Shown here piece by piece: positions 18,191 through 27,998 of a stretch of DNA of 64,000 nucleotides. The DNA comes from Nematopogon swammerdamellus. Lineage: Eukaryota > Arthropoda > Insecta > Lepidoptera > Adelidae. The position numbers and the translations under genes are program-made. Each line of letters starts with the position of its first letter. Position 1 is the first letter of the stretch. The stretch is taken from the NCBI GenBank assembly GCA_946902875.1, contig OX336337.1, positions 3,534,001 to 3,598,000 on the forward strand, read 5' to 3'. Below the pieces are notes generated by a model that saw only the letters and a program-made list of their open reading frames with translations, did not search any database and had not been told where the DNA came from.

Positions 18191-18329
18191 AAGACCTCAC
18201 CCTAGACACATAAATTAACTCCCATTGGACAGCTGCAAAATAGTATTTTTTTTTTATATAGTACCGGAGAAGGCGGTCGCCGATCGCTGCTCTGCGGTAC
18301 ATATATATGCGGCGCGGCGTAGGCACGAT

Positions 18330-18436
18330 CAAAGGGGGAAGCACTGACATGGCACCTAGTTCACCCGATGTTATGGGCTGACATCACCGATGTTGTAGGT
18401 GATGTAGCCAACCGTGTCAGTTTCCATAAAAATAAA
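18330..18436 (+). mobile_element. SINE 3' fragment
   Basis: GGAAGCACTGACATGGCACC through the shared tail to GTGTCAGTTTCCATAAAAA. The head is missing. Confidence 0.85.
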
Positions 18437-18990
18437 ATGCATACATAAACTCGCTACCGTTTCCCAGTGAGGTAGGCAGAGACACTGGATCTTCATAATA
18501 TGATACAGCAAGTATGTAGTAAGTATAGATATAATATTAGTTTTACCTTACTCTACTATAGTTTTTTAGATTAGTAATTTATTTTAATCGATTAAATTCT
18601 TTAAATTCCTAAAAGCAAATATGTACACTTATTTTACGGTTGACTGTATCAGAATATTTGGCAGTAGCACCTACCCACAGTATCGACGCGTGATCTGATT
18701 GTTAATGCATCTCCATTCCATTATGTCAGCTAACATCGTGAGAAAAGAATGTCTCAAATGAATAAATTCGTGGTCTGGTCTTGAATTCATTGAGTGATCC
18801 TCATTTTTAGTTTGCTTTTTTTTACTCTGTATACAGAGTGGCCCTTATGGTGACGTGAGGCTGCGTCTGACTCGAATTTCAAGACGTTTACCACCAATAT
18901 TACTCACCTGACAGATTCAGTTTTAATATTATGTAATACTTCATCTATCAGCGCAGATCGATAGCTTTTTGAAAACACGATTTGATTAAC
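18437..18990. other. AT-rich non-coding stretch
   Basis: Nothing recognisable. A short partial family-I-like string (GGTAGGCAGAGACACTGGAT) is too weak to call. Confidence 0.4.
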
Positions 18991-19383
18991 TTTTTTTTTT
19001 TTTTTATGGAGACTGACACGGTTGGCTACATCACCTACAACATCCGTGATGTCAGCCCATAACACCGGGTGAACTTGGTGCCACGTCAGTGCTTCCCTTC
19101 GGTCGTGCCGGCTACACTGAACTGGACGGAAAACACAATCTATTTACATAGCCGTTCCGACCGACCTTTCATTCAGTGCGGTGGTACCAATCCGGGCGGG
19201 TTGAACCCTACCACCTAGTAATATAAGAAGGGATTCATATCCCTTAGTCGCCTTTTACGACATACACGGTGAGAGATGCAGTGGGGCTATTCTTTTAAAG
19301 TACCGGCCCCACACGGTACAGTACCGGCCCCACACGGTACAGTACCGGCCCCACACGGTACAGTACCGGCCCCACACGGTACT
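18991..19383 (-). mobile_element. SINE-B, full length with amplified 5' end
   Basis: Poly-T, tail, body and B head in reverse. The 5' terminal 21 bp are repeated four times (19,300-19,382). Confidence 0.9.
19300..19382 (-). repeat. Four tandem copies of the SINE-B 5' terminus
   Basis: GTACCGGCCCCACACGGTAC plus A is repeated at a 21-bp period: 19,300, 19,321, 19,342 and 19,363. Other SINE-B copies have this string once. Each unit is itself an imperfect palindrome (GTACCG...CGGTAC). Confidence 0.95.
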
Positions 19384-19519
19384 TCGTTCGATAGTAAAAA
19401 AAATCAAGAACATGTCTCTGAATTTAGTTATAAAAACGTATTTAAGGCAACACGTGACCAAATCAAGGCTTTGAAAAAAAAATATTTTATTTGTTTAATA
19501 ATCTAAATCCGTAGCTTAC

Positions 19520-19975
19520 TTTTACTTTTTGATTTCGATCCGCAGTTTTGGAATACAAAATTAAAAAACTCCAACCAGCGAAAGCGGCGGCGGCGGGGGC
19601 GCCTTGAAAGAGGAGTACGGGTGAATGCGGGTTGACAGGGCCCTAAGTCTCTTTGTGATTTTGAGAACCGATAAAAATCGTTTCTTTGTCGCACCGCTAG
19701 GGTGCGGAACAATCTTCCGGCGAGTGTTTCCCGAATTCTTTAACCTTGGTGTCTTCAAACGTCGTACTAAAACAGGCTAGACAGCCTAGCAACAGTCCGC
19801 AAATCTGCTGGCACGGCTCCTCTCTAAGCGTGGTTTCGCGTGGAGAGGTGTTTTTGGATCTGTCGACTGCACCCACAGACCTAGTATTCCGAGGGGCGCC
19901 TACATCTATCCTAGTTCTGTGACTGCACCATTGGTCTGTCGGCACAGCCACCCACTGGTTTACATAATAAAATAA
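19520..19975 (+). pseudogene. LINE 3' coding remnant with family-I-like tail
   Basis: About 19,670-19,770 encodes a segment with RVFPEFFNLGVFKRR, which resembles the end of LINE ORF2 proteins (compare family J's IFP...ST). The frame is closed by stops soon after. It is followed by CTCTAAGCGTGGTTTCGCGT and CGGCACAGCCACCCACTGGT, and an AATAAAATAAA end. A related tail is at 51,195-51,300 in reverse. The upstream limit is uncertain. Confidence 0.4.
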
Positions 19976-20005
19976 ATTTCACTGACATATTCTGAAATTT
20001 ATTAC

Positions 20006-20235
20006 GGACTAGCTGTGCCCGCGGCTCCGCCCGCTCTCATATTTGACTTCTCTGCTAACCTCATGAGCCATTTAGCGTGATAATAAGTAGCCTATAGTTG
20101 ATGGGAAGAATCAAGCTATCCTTACATTTTTTTTTATTGATTAAAATCGGTTTAGTGGTTCTCGAGTTATAAGCGGACAGACAGACAGAGCGACAGACAG
20201 AAAGCAGACGTTGGATTTTATTAAAGGTAAGGAAG
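20006..20235 (+). mobile_element. Family P copy
   Basis: Starts ACTAGCTGTGCCCGCGGCTC, then TTTAGCGTGATAATAAGTAG, GTGGTTCTCGAGTTATAAGC, a (GACA)n stretch and AGCAGACGTTGGATTTTATT. Nearly the same order and sequence occur at 21,410-21,640. Non-coding. The CTAGCT...CCCGCGGC start is shared with element Q. Confidence 0.7.
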
Positions 20236-20936
20236 GATAAGGAAGGATGTCTATATACTTATTTTCCGCGAAGCAAATCCGCGGGAAGATCTAGTGACAA
20301 TCTAGGTTCGGCTGAGCCACTGACATACATATTTTAAAAGTAGCTGTTCTTGACTTGAATGAAACTAATAGTAGGCAATGAGCAAGCGAAGGAAGAGAAA
20401 TATACAATTTCAAATGAATTATATATCTCAGCAATTGTCACTTGAGAAATTTCAGCCAATTACTCCTCACCATAACTGTGTCCCGTCACATCACTATTTT
20501 ATTTACTCCACGCGTCTCGTAACTCCACTTCAGCCGGTCTGAAGGCGCCGCCGTCAGGCTCAGTCAGACCGGCTTACGCATGTCCGAATGTGCCCATAAC
20601 CTGCTGACGGAACTTACACAGTTGCACTGTGTAAACTGCAGTCGCTCGCTGTCACAGGACGAAGTGGAGGCAAATTGAACGTTTGTTAAGGCTGCGTGTG
20701 ATATATGACCCTAGATGACACTAATTTGAGTTTAATTTCTCAGAAAGTCTTAACAAGGAACAATCAGAAGCCAACTCACACGTCGTGGGATGGTTGAAAA
20801 CTAAGACGCAGATCTCGATCAGTAGTAGCCAAGTGCCAAGGGCAGTATCATCTAGATTTAGGGGCACACGAAGAAAAATTTATAGATGGGTGGGGCTAGA
20901 AGACGGCGCTGTCTTATTTTCTACCGAAGAATGATT
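20236..20936. other. No assignable feature
   Basis: Two small hairpins: CCGGTCTGA...TCAGACCGG (about 20,535-20,573) and TTACACAGTTGCACTGTGTA (about 20,612). No convincing frame or repeat match. Confidence 0.4.
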
Positions 20937-21266
20937 GTACCGTGTGGGGCCGGTACTTTAAAAGAATAGCCCCACTGCATCTCTCCCCGTGTATGTCGTA
21001 AAAGGCGACTAAGGGATATGACTCCCTTCTTATATTACTAGGTGGTAGGGTTTAACCCGCCCGGGTTGGTACCACCGCACTGAATGAAAGGTCGGTCGAA
21101 ACGGCTATGTAAATAGTTTGTGTTTTCCGTCCAGTTCAGTGTGGCCGGCACGACCGAAGGGAAGCACTGACGTGGCACCAAGTTCAACCGGCGTTATGGG
21201 CTTACATCACGGATGTTGTAGGTGATGTAGCCAACCGTGTCAGTATCCATAAAAAAAAAAAAAAAA
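20937..21266 (+). mobile_element. SINE-B, full length
   Basis: Best uninterrupted reference copy: head from GTACCGTGTGGGGCCGGTAC to GGGATATGACTCCC, then the shared body and tail, and an A run of about 16. No tRNA-type B box is seen in this head. Confidence 0.92.
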
Positions 21267-21409
21267 TTATCCCACTATGTTTGTGGTAGATCGGTCGCAC
21301 CTCCACCATCGCATTCTGGGCCCTCATTCAACGCTAGCGTGAAGCATTCGGAACCCAACAAGCATCCCCAGGCGCAGTCAGGCACATGATTGTTTGTGTA
21401 AATATGTTG

Positions 21410-21640
21410 TACAAGCTGTGCCCGCGGCTCCGCCCGCTCTCATATTTCACTTCACTGCTAACCTCATAAGCTATTTAGCGTGATAGTAAGTAGCCTATAG
21501 TTGATGGGAAGAATCAAGCCATCCGTAGAATTTTGTTTTATTAAAATCGGTTCAGTGGTTCTCGAGTTATAAGCGGACAGACAGACAGACACTCAGACAG
21601 AAAGCAGACGTTGGATTTTATTATAGGTAAGGAAGGAAAG
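21410..21640 (+). mobile_element. Family P copy
   Basis: AAGCTGTGCCCGCGGCTCCG, TAGCGTGATAGTAAGTAGCC and GGTTCTCGAGTTATAAGCGG as at 20,006-20,235. It ends in a GGAA-rich microsatellite. Confidence 0.7.
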
Positions 21641-21756
21641 GAAGGAAGGAAGGATATACCTACTTGTACTAGTCGTTAAATAAATCTAACAATTCATAGA
21701 TATGAAATAGCATATTTGGTCGATAGAATAAAATTTCGAAAATCTGTTTTCAATAA

Positions 21757-21925
21757 TTTTTTTATACGAAACGGTTGGCTGCATCACCTACTACATCCGT
21801 GATGTCAGCCCATAACACCTTGGTGAGCTAGGTATCAGTGCTTCCCTTCGGTCGTGCCGGCTACACTGAACTGAAAGGAAAACACGAAGTATTTCAATAA
21901 CCGTTTCAACCGACCTTTCATTCAT
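21757..21925 (-). mobile_element. SINE 3' half
   Basis: ACGGTTGGCTGCATCACCTA, GTGATGTCAGCCCATAACAC and GGTCGTGCCGGCTACACTGA in reverse, ending near GACCTTTCATTCA. Confidence 0.8.
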
Positions 21926-22186
21926 AATTCATTATCAGGTCATTCATATTTAGAACATACTACTGTTGAACACAAATTATTTATGTACCAAAATAAAGCA
22001 TTCTGTGTGTTAGTCTTTTTCTTTTTTCATCAATACTTCCAGTTCGAAATAATTTTACAGAAGTAATTCCGGCACAAAGGTGACGAAATGTTTATGATTA
22101 TTCTATCTACCTAACACAATATTCCTCGTCCTTTCGCTTGCACTACCCACACTTCTTTCTCTGTATTTTATTCGTCATCCACCGCC

Positions 22187-22302
22187 CAAAGGTTGACTGG
22201 AAGAAATCACTTGCAGTGATAAGTCCGCCTTTGCGCACTCCTGCACTTTTTTTTCTACTCGTGTACGGCTCTTCTTTCCATTGTGTGCAATAAATAATTT
22301 AT
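22187..22302 (+). mobile_element. LINE 3' end
   Basis: GGTTGACTGGAAGAAATCAC, GATAAGTCCGCCTTTGCGCA and GTGTGCAATAAATAATTTAT match the end at 4,385-4,512. No coding sequence is attached. Confidence 0.6.
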
Positions 22303-22311
22303 ATTCTACCA

Positions 22312-22650
22312 GCTTTTGCCCGCGACTTCGTCGGCGTGGATTTTAAAAAAAGAACAGAATTCGAAATTGCAGTTTTTATGAGACGTCGATAGGCTTTTGT
22401 TTTTCTTGGGAGATTCGCTTCTTTTATATTCTCTCTCTCCCGTACTATACTTTATTTGATACTGATTACCCCTAAGGCTAAATAGCGTGATGGTATATAG
22501 CCTATATGTTATTCTGATGTATAAGCTATAGTACTGTAAAGTCTCATCAAAATCCGTTCAGTAGTTTTTGCGTGAAAGAGGAACAAAGATCCATACATCG
22601 ATGCATCCATACATCCATCCATCCTCACAAACTTTCCCGTTTATATGAAA
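22312..22650 (+). mobile_element. Family O copy
   Basis: Begins AGCTTTTGCCCGCGACTTCG, has AAATAGCGTGATGGTATATA, AAGCTATAGTACTGTAAAGT, AAATCCGTTCAGTAGTTTTT and GTGAAAGAGGAACAAAGATC, and ends CTCACAAACTTTCCCGTTTA. The same middle is found at 57,950-58,030. Non-coding. Confidence 0.65.
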
Positions 22651-22883
22651 CGCAAATCCAGCGACCAACGTACATACTCAATGAATCCACAGGAGACAGT
22701 CCGGGCAGTCGCGATTCCGTCTAATCTGGCATCGGTACTGCAGATACCGTTGCACTGACATCCTCAGTGCTGCCGTCAGACGACACGACATCGCCGCGCT
22801 TTTGCGACACGACATTCTTACTGAGGTGACTTTGCGCCGGAGCAGGCGACAGCAGTGGTGGGCTTTGGGCCGTTTTGTCGATC

Positions 22884-23199
22884 TTTTTTTTATAGAAACT
22901 GACACGGTTGGCTACATCACCTACAACATACGTGATGTCAGCCCATAACATCGGGTGAACTTGGTGCCACGTCAGTGCTTCCCTTCGATCGTGCCGGCTA
23001 CACTGAACTGGACGGAAAACACAAACTATTTACATAGCCGTTTCGACCGACCTTTCATTCAGGGCGGTGGTACCAACCCGGGAGGATTAAACCCTACCAC
23101 CTATAAGAAGGGAGTCATATCCCCTCGCCGCCTTTTACGACATACGCGGGAAGAGATGCAGTGGGGCTATTCTTTTAAAGTACCGGCCCCATCCGGTAC
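22884..23199 (-). mobile_element. SINE-B, full length
   Basis: Poly-T, tail, body, and B head ending GTACCGGCCCCATCCGGTAC. A small deletion before AGAAGGGAGTCATATCCCCT is the only notable gap. Confidence 0.9.
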
Positions 23200-23224
23200 A
23201 AATCTTATGCCGACTATCGAATTG

Positions 23225-23480
23225 AATATAATATTATGGCAAAACGGGGCATGCGCTCCTCAAAGTCTTGTCGGAGACCCGACACTCACTGATGATCTGG
23301 AGTCTCTGAGCTCCAAACGGTTCTGCAGATCTTTCCTCTACAGAACTGGTAAACTGTGGAACGCTCTCCCTGCCCATATATTCCCCCAAAGTACAGTCTC
23401 GGATCCTTCGAGAGGAGCGCACCTGTTAGGCCGGCATGGCATTCGCAACCCCGCGTACCAGCAAACATCGATATAATCGC
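23225..23480 (+). pseudogene. LINE family J, C-terminal coding end
   Basis: The plus strand reads through SLSSKRFCRSFLYRTGKLWN and then ALPAHIFPQSTVSDPS. LINE ORF2 proteins of the CR1/Jockey type commonly end in a segment with an R-S-F...R-T-x-x-L-W-N-x-L-P pattern, so this is taken as the 3' end of such an ORF. The A-tail is not seen, and everything upstream of about 23,225 is missing. It is dead through truncation. Confidence 0.65.
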
Positions 23481-23716
23481 GACCACTAGTGGCTCCATCG
23501 TCATGACCTTACACCACATTTCTTCGCTTCCATAACCGCCGTCTCCGTCCGCCATAACGTTACCACTTCTTGCGTAAGAGCGCGAAGCAGTCGCACATAT
23601 GGACTGCAGTTATTCTTGGAAACATTTGCAATGACAAGAATAAGAGTAGTGAACTACTGGAATATGCGACTTACTCAAGGCACCCATGAACTTAGTTGAA
23701 TAGGTTAGAGACGCGA

Positions 23717-23751
23717 GAATTTTGTCCATCATAATATGATGGACAAAATTC
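23717..23751. repeat. Perfect 16-bp-stem palindrome
   Basis: GAATTTTGTCCATCAT, three bases, then the exact inverse. No repeat family can be recognised on either side. Confidence 0.9.
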
Positions 23752-23767
23752 TTATGATTGACTAGCT

Positions 23768-23890
23768 TTTGCACGGTTGGCTTCATCACCTACTATATCC
23801 ATGATATCAGCCCATAGCACCTTGGTGAACTAGGTGCCATGTCTAGGTGCTACACTGAACTGAACGGAAAAAACACGAACTATTTACAAC
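23768..23890 (-). mobile_element. SINE fragment
   Basis: GCACGGTTGGCTTCATCACC, ACTAGGTGCCATG and GCTACACTGAACTGAACGGA in reverse. Truncated in the body. Confidence 0.75.
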
Positions 23891-23894
23891 GCGC

Positions 23895-24212
23895 ACTGGG
23901 CAGGGATTGTGTCCGTATACGCTTGACTTACCACGGATGCGTACCAATCGGTTCTGCAGATCTTTACAACACAGACCTGGTAAACTCGGAAACGCTCTCT
24001 CTGCCCACATATTTCCCCCCAAGTACAGTCTCCAGTCCTTCATGAGAGGCGTGAACGGGCACCTGTCAGGCCGGCATGGCATTCGCAACCCCCGCATACG
24101 ACCGAATGTCCATGGGCGTCGCTAGACAGTGGCTCGGCGTGATATGTCGCGCTTACTATAAAAAAAAAACATAGCCGGTGCGCAAGTACGACTCGCACTT
24201 GGCCGGTTTTTT
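23895..24212 (+). pseudogene. LINE family J end followed by a family E end
   Basis: The C-terminal LINE segment is seen with frameshifts (RFCRSLQHRPGKLGNALSAH), then GGGCACCTGTCAGGCCGGCA and the A-rich J tail at about 24,160. Directly after it, GTGCGCAAGTACGACTCGCA and CTTGGCCGG is the 3' end of family E. Both are remnants. Confidence 0.55.
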
Positions 24213-24539
24213 TATTCCATACATGCAAAATATTATATAAAGTAAATGGTTTATAAATAAATTTGACTATGTAATCGTATGGCTCTCATCACAGCTGACA
24301 TGGCACTGCATGCATGGAGTTATTGCCTGTGTCTGAATATGGTCTTCGTTCGAATTTACTATTGTGGACAGCCACATATTTTCAAAATGTTTGCATCAAA
24401 ATCCATAGCCATTGATCATAATACAAAAAATCTGTGAAGGGTTTGTAAAATTTATATATATATTTTTTTTTATTATAAAATTGCACCAATTTTACAATAT
24501 CTACTTACCCTCGAAGACTTACCCAAGTTCAAGATAAAA
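24213..24539. other. AT-rich non-coding stretch
   Basis: No feature recognised. Confidence 0.4.
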
Positions 24540-24890
24540 TGTTGTTTAATGTTTATTGAGAATTCTTATGGCAGTTAGATTGAACTCGAACTTGTCACAA
24601 TTTGATCTAACTGGTTCGATTACATCCACGAAGAAGAACCGGCAAGAAACTTTCCAGTTTTTCCCTTTTTTTTATAAATATTGTTAAATGTTTAGTTAGT
24701 TTAGTGACTATTCGAATAACATCGCGTACACTTTATAGAAAATAAAGCTTGAGAGCATTATTTAACCATACTGCTGAGAGTTCTGTCTACACAGACCTAT
24801 TAATTAAGTGCATCAAGTATCTTGTGCCAAACTTTGCCTGTGTCAAATTTTAATGCGTAATTTGTATCAAATCAATAATGTTAGTATATG
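24540..24890 (+). repeat. Left inverted arm around a decayed coding block
   Basis: Ordered landmarks GGTTCGATTACATCCACGAA, AGAACCGGCAAGAAACTT, TGCTGAGAGTTCTGTCTACA, TATTAATTAAGTGCATCAAG and GCGTAATTTGTATCAAATCA recur in reverse at 26,480-26,760. By eye the arms agree at most positions over about 280 bp. The outer part (GAACTTGTCACAATTTG...GAACCGGCAAG) also occurs alone at 52,770-52,870, so it belongs to a dispersed repeat. Confidence 0.7.
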
Positions 24891-24969
24891 TGATAATGAA
24901 AAGGGGCTTAGCAATGTCCTTTTCACATCTTTATTTCATCATCAAAGCTGGCTTGAAATCTACCAATGA

Positions 24970-25277
24970 CACGTCAAGAGCTTTCGTAGTGAGGTAGACG
25001 CTATAGCTAGACCTCGAGTAATTGGAAAACTCGTTCTGTCCACGAAGCTTGCTATGTCAACAGTGTTCCGAGCTGGCGTCTCGCGAGGATGCTCAACCAA
25101 CGGTATCTCGACCGAGTGCCTAACCGACACTGCACAACTCCAAAACGTCACAACTAGCTAGCCAGAATCGAGCAATCAACACTCTATGTCCATTGCATAA
25201 AGATTCTTGCAAATTGGTTAGCTAAAATCGCAGAACGAAGTGGACAAGCAATTATGACCTTAGATATTGAAACTTGA
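24970..25277 (+). pseudogene. Decayed coding remnants, unrecognised (part 1)
   Basis: Two overlapping plus-strand frames look protein-like. 24,970-25,161 includes ARPRVIGKLVLSTKLAMSTV and ends in a stop. 25,158-25,277 includes ILANWLAKIAERSGQAIMTL and ends in a stop. The balanced amino-acid use, the lack of repeat matches and the tight packing suggest former coding sequence broken by indels, rather than chance frames in AT-rich DNA. I cannot name the family. The setting between inverted arms would fit cargo of a large DNA transposon or an old viral insertion. A host retrogene is also possible. Confidence 0.35.
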
Positions 25278-25291
25278 AAGTATATAATCAA

Positions 25292-25638
25292 ATGGATGGA
25301 TTTAAAATTACAGCCTTAGTGAACAATGAGCATAATGATTTTATTAAAAACAAAAACAGCCTATGAGAAATAGACGATACAAGCAAATGGGAACTCAAAC
25401 TATACGGAGAAGGGGTTGAAAGTGTTATGTTTGCGATGCATGGATTGCACGATGGGATCATTGTCTTGCGTTGATTCGCAACACTGAGCACGTAATGATG
25501 GATGCGGCACCTGATTTAGCTAATTTGATGGTTGTGAATAATGTAGGTAAGGGATTTTCTGACGCACAGTTAAATTTCTTCACGAATCTACAAGAGAATA
25601 ATCCACAAGGAGCTCTTGGTGAAACAAGCTCGAAATAG
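25292..25638 (+). pseudogene. Decayed coding remnant, unrecognised (part 2)
   Basis: Starts at an ATG (25,292) with an in-frame TGA after 24 codons. It continues in the same frame (KWELKLYGEGVESVMF) and then, after a frame change near 25,425-25,460, in a second frame that includes HVMMDAAPDLANLMVVNNVG and NFFTNLQENNPQGALGETSS before a TAG at 25,636. The protein-like run across one stop and one frameshift is the evidence for a dead gene of about 115 codons. AATAAATAAA lies 12 bases after the stop, a possible polyadenylation signal. No family is recognised. Confidence 0.4.
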
Positions 25639-25759
25639 GGCATCCTAATAAATAAAGCTTTCTACGGGCGTCCGTGTAACTCTTAAATTCTGTCACTTCT
25701 CAGTGGTTGGTTTTAGGCTATATGTAAATGGTAACGCTACGTCATCGGCGGCCTGAGCT

Positions 25760-26051
25760 GTGAGCAAAAAGGTGAAACCCGAAACACGCGATGCGAAGCC
25801 GCGAGCAAACGCTAATCCAAAATATGTGTTTCACAGGCACCACAGGGGTCTTCAACATGAGTTCGAACATACGGACTATCAATTTCTTGAACAGGACTTT
25901 ATCGAGCCTTATAATTTCCGACGGACCGCTACTCAGGAGCTGGGGTAATGAAGTCGTCTACGCCTCCGAGATCGCTCAAAGCAACATTGCCTCGGAAATG
26001 TTGGCAAGCACGCGCCTCGCAGTCACAATGTATATTCAATCTTATTGCTAG
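25760..26051 (+). pseudogene. Decayed coding remnant, unrecognised (part 3)
   Basis: Two overlapping plus-strand frames: 25,760-25,948 (62 codons, basic N-terminus, then a tyrosine/histidine-rich end) and 25,791-26,051 (86 codons). The second contains IRTINFLNRTLSSLIISDGP and ends in a stop at 26,049. One of them is probably the real former frame, with the switch near 25,850. Same strand and style as parts 1 and 2, so the three may derive from one inserted gene-dense segment. Function unknown. Confidence 0.3.
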
Positions 26052-26479
26052 AGATTGCGATATAATGTCGGCGGTGTGCTCCTTTCCAGTGGAGAATGCC
26101 GTATGATAAAACAAATTTAAACTTTAGTCAATTCCTTCTCCTTAACTAGAAATGTGTCTAGTTATAGGTACGCAGTACGTCAGTGTATGAATACTTTTGT
26201 TAAATAAAATGAAGGATAAACAGATTTCAATCCATTTCGTAAATGTTGTTTATTTATTAATTGTTGTTGGAAATAATGTTATTCCTTATTTATTACCTAT
26301 ACTTAATAATACATGTATGAACCTTGTTATCAAATATCCTTCCCTGTCAATATCTCTTCTCCGTTCTCCGATTAGTACCTCAACTTTATTAACCATTGAC
26401 AACTTGATAATTCAAGTATCTTAATATTCTTTTATTTTTATTTTTGACAATTATACTACATTGTAGGATGTTTAATATA
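26052..26479. other. AT-rich interior of the inverted-arm region
   Basis: Very AT-rich. One 75-codon frame (26,197-26,424) is hydrophobic but has no recognisable domain and is typical of chance frames at this composition. Confidence 0.35.
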
Positions 26480-26760
26480 CTAACATAATCATGTTTTGAT
26501 ACAAATTACGTATCAAAGTTTGACAAAGGCTCTTTACACCTGATTCACTTAATTAATAAGTCTTTGTAGTCAGAACTCTCAGCAAAATTGTTAATCTTGC
26601 TCTCGGGCTGTGTTTTCGATAGACTATGGGCGGTGTTATTATGTGGCTAGTCAATAAATACTTGTAAAAATATGTATGAAAAAAAATACCCTGCGAAGTT
26701 TCTTGTCGGTTCTTCTTCGTGGGTGTAATCGAACCGGATAGAACATCTAAATTGGATTTT
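26480..26760 (-). repeat. Right inverted arm around a decayed coding block
   Basis: Reverse counterpart of 24,540-24,890. Read on the minus strand the landmarks are GGTTCGATTACACCCACGAA, TGCTGAGAGTTCTGACTACA and ACGTAATTTGTATCAAAACA. Confidence 0.7.
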
Positions 26761-26984
26761 ATGATCTAAAAATTGGAGCGAGAGTTTCACTCACACACGG
26801 AGAGTTCCCTAGATCCGCTATAAAAATAACAAGCGTAAAAAACAGTATCCGTCTATCTCTTATCTATCTGCAATGTAAACTACCTGTGGCGCCATCTATT
26901 ATTTAGAAGCGTGAATATCTACTAATTCAATCTAAGCACGTTTCTTGTATGTGGACTCCCTTGATTGTTAACTTTTTGCTTTTT

Positions 26985-27030
26985 TTTAGGTTTCCGTATC
27001 CCGTACGGAAGCCAATTACTAAGCCTACGC

Positions 27031-27062
<32 letters not shown>

Positions 27063-27282
27063 CGAGGGCTGTATCTCTTGAACCGTAATAGGTAGCCCGT
27101 TGAAATTTTCACAAAATATGTGTTATTATGGCGGATATAACAACAAATAATAACAAATAGAAAAATTAAAAAATTAAGGGGGGTTCCCATACAAGAAATG
27201 TGTTTTTTTTCAATGTTTTTTTTTTGTGTTGCGGAAACCTCGGTGCGCGAGTCCGACTCGCACTTGGCCGGTTTTTATTATT
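26985..27282 (+). mobile_element. Family E, near full length
   Basis: Runs from AGGTTTCCGTATCCCGTACG through TCTTGAACCGTAATAGGTAG and TTGAAATTTTCACAAAATAT to the 3' end GTGCGCGAGTCCGACTCGCA and CTTGGCCGG. Best copy for defining both ends in this window. Non-coding. Confidence 0.75.
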
Positions 27283-27424
27283 TGTTGGCACATCCGCCAT
27301 AATAACACATATTCTGTGAAATTTCAATCGACTACCTGTTACGGTTCAAAAGATACAGCCTTAGGACGGACAGACAGACAGACAGACGGCGTAGGCTTAG
27401 TAATTGGCTTCCGTACAGGGTAAA
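27283..27424 (-). mobile_element. Family E, reversed copy
   Basis: CGCCATAATAACACATATTC, GTTACGGTTCAAAAGATACA and GGCGTAGGCTTAGTAATTGG in reverse directly after the forward copy. Together the two form an inverted repeat of about 140-bp arms centred near 27,220. Confidence 0.75.
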
Positions 27425-27494
27425 ATATCCATAGTGTTCATGGCATTCAACATTGTACTGTTGTAGAGTGAATGTAAATACTGAATACACGTAT

Positions 27495-27569
27495 AGCAGT
27501 TATCAAAGTAAACAAACTGATAGTTTACTTACTTTGATAACTGCTTAAGTAAACTATCAGTTTGTTTAC
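27495..27569. repeat. Interleaved inverted repeats (order A-B-A'-B')
   Basis: A = AGCAGTTATCAAAGT (27,495-27,509). B = 27,508-27,530, starting GTAAACAAACTGATAG. A' = ACTTTGATAACTGCT (27,531-27,545), exact inverse of A. B' = 27,547-27,569, exact inverse of B. The pairs interlock instead of nesting, giving a pseudoknot-type topology. Confidence 0.92.
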
Positions 27570-27775
27570 TGCATTACGTTTAGATTCGACACGTGTATGC
27601 AGATTGTGGAATCAATTTGTACTGCAAATAATATACGTTCACTATCATCTACTGCATTCTAGACCGTTTCCTAGGACAATTTATTTCAATCACTCTATAA
27701 TCATGATGACCTATGCGATACACTTCCTTAACGTTCATTTAAAGCGAATTAAAGTTAATTAATATTCTTGTTAAG

Positions 27776-27998
27776 GTTTTTTTATGGAACTTGACACGGT
27801 TGGCTACATCATCTACAGGCTACAACATCCGTGATGTCGGCCCATAAGACCGGGTGAACTAGGTGCCATGTCAGTGGTTCCCTTCTGGACGGAAAACACG
27901 AAATATTTTCATAGCCGTGTCGACCGACGTTTCATTTAGTGCGATGGTACCAACCCGGGCGGGATAAACCCTACCACCTAGTAATATAAGAAGGGAGT
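27776..27998 (-). mobile_element. SINE-A/B without head
   Basis: Poly-T, ACACGGTTGGCTACATCATC, a 10-bp local duplication (CTACAGGCTACAACATCC), ACTAGGTGCCATGTCAGTGG and the body to CTAGTAATATAAGAAGGGAG. Confidence 0.85.

Noticed and set aside
26197..26424. 75-codon hydrophobic frame
   Set aside because: Typical chance frame in very AT-rich DNA, with no motif and no homologue in the window.
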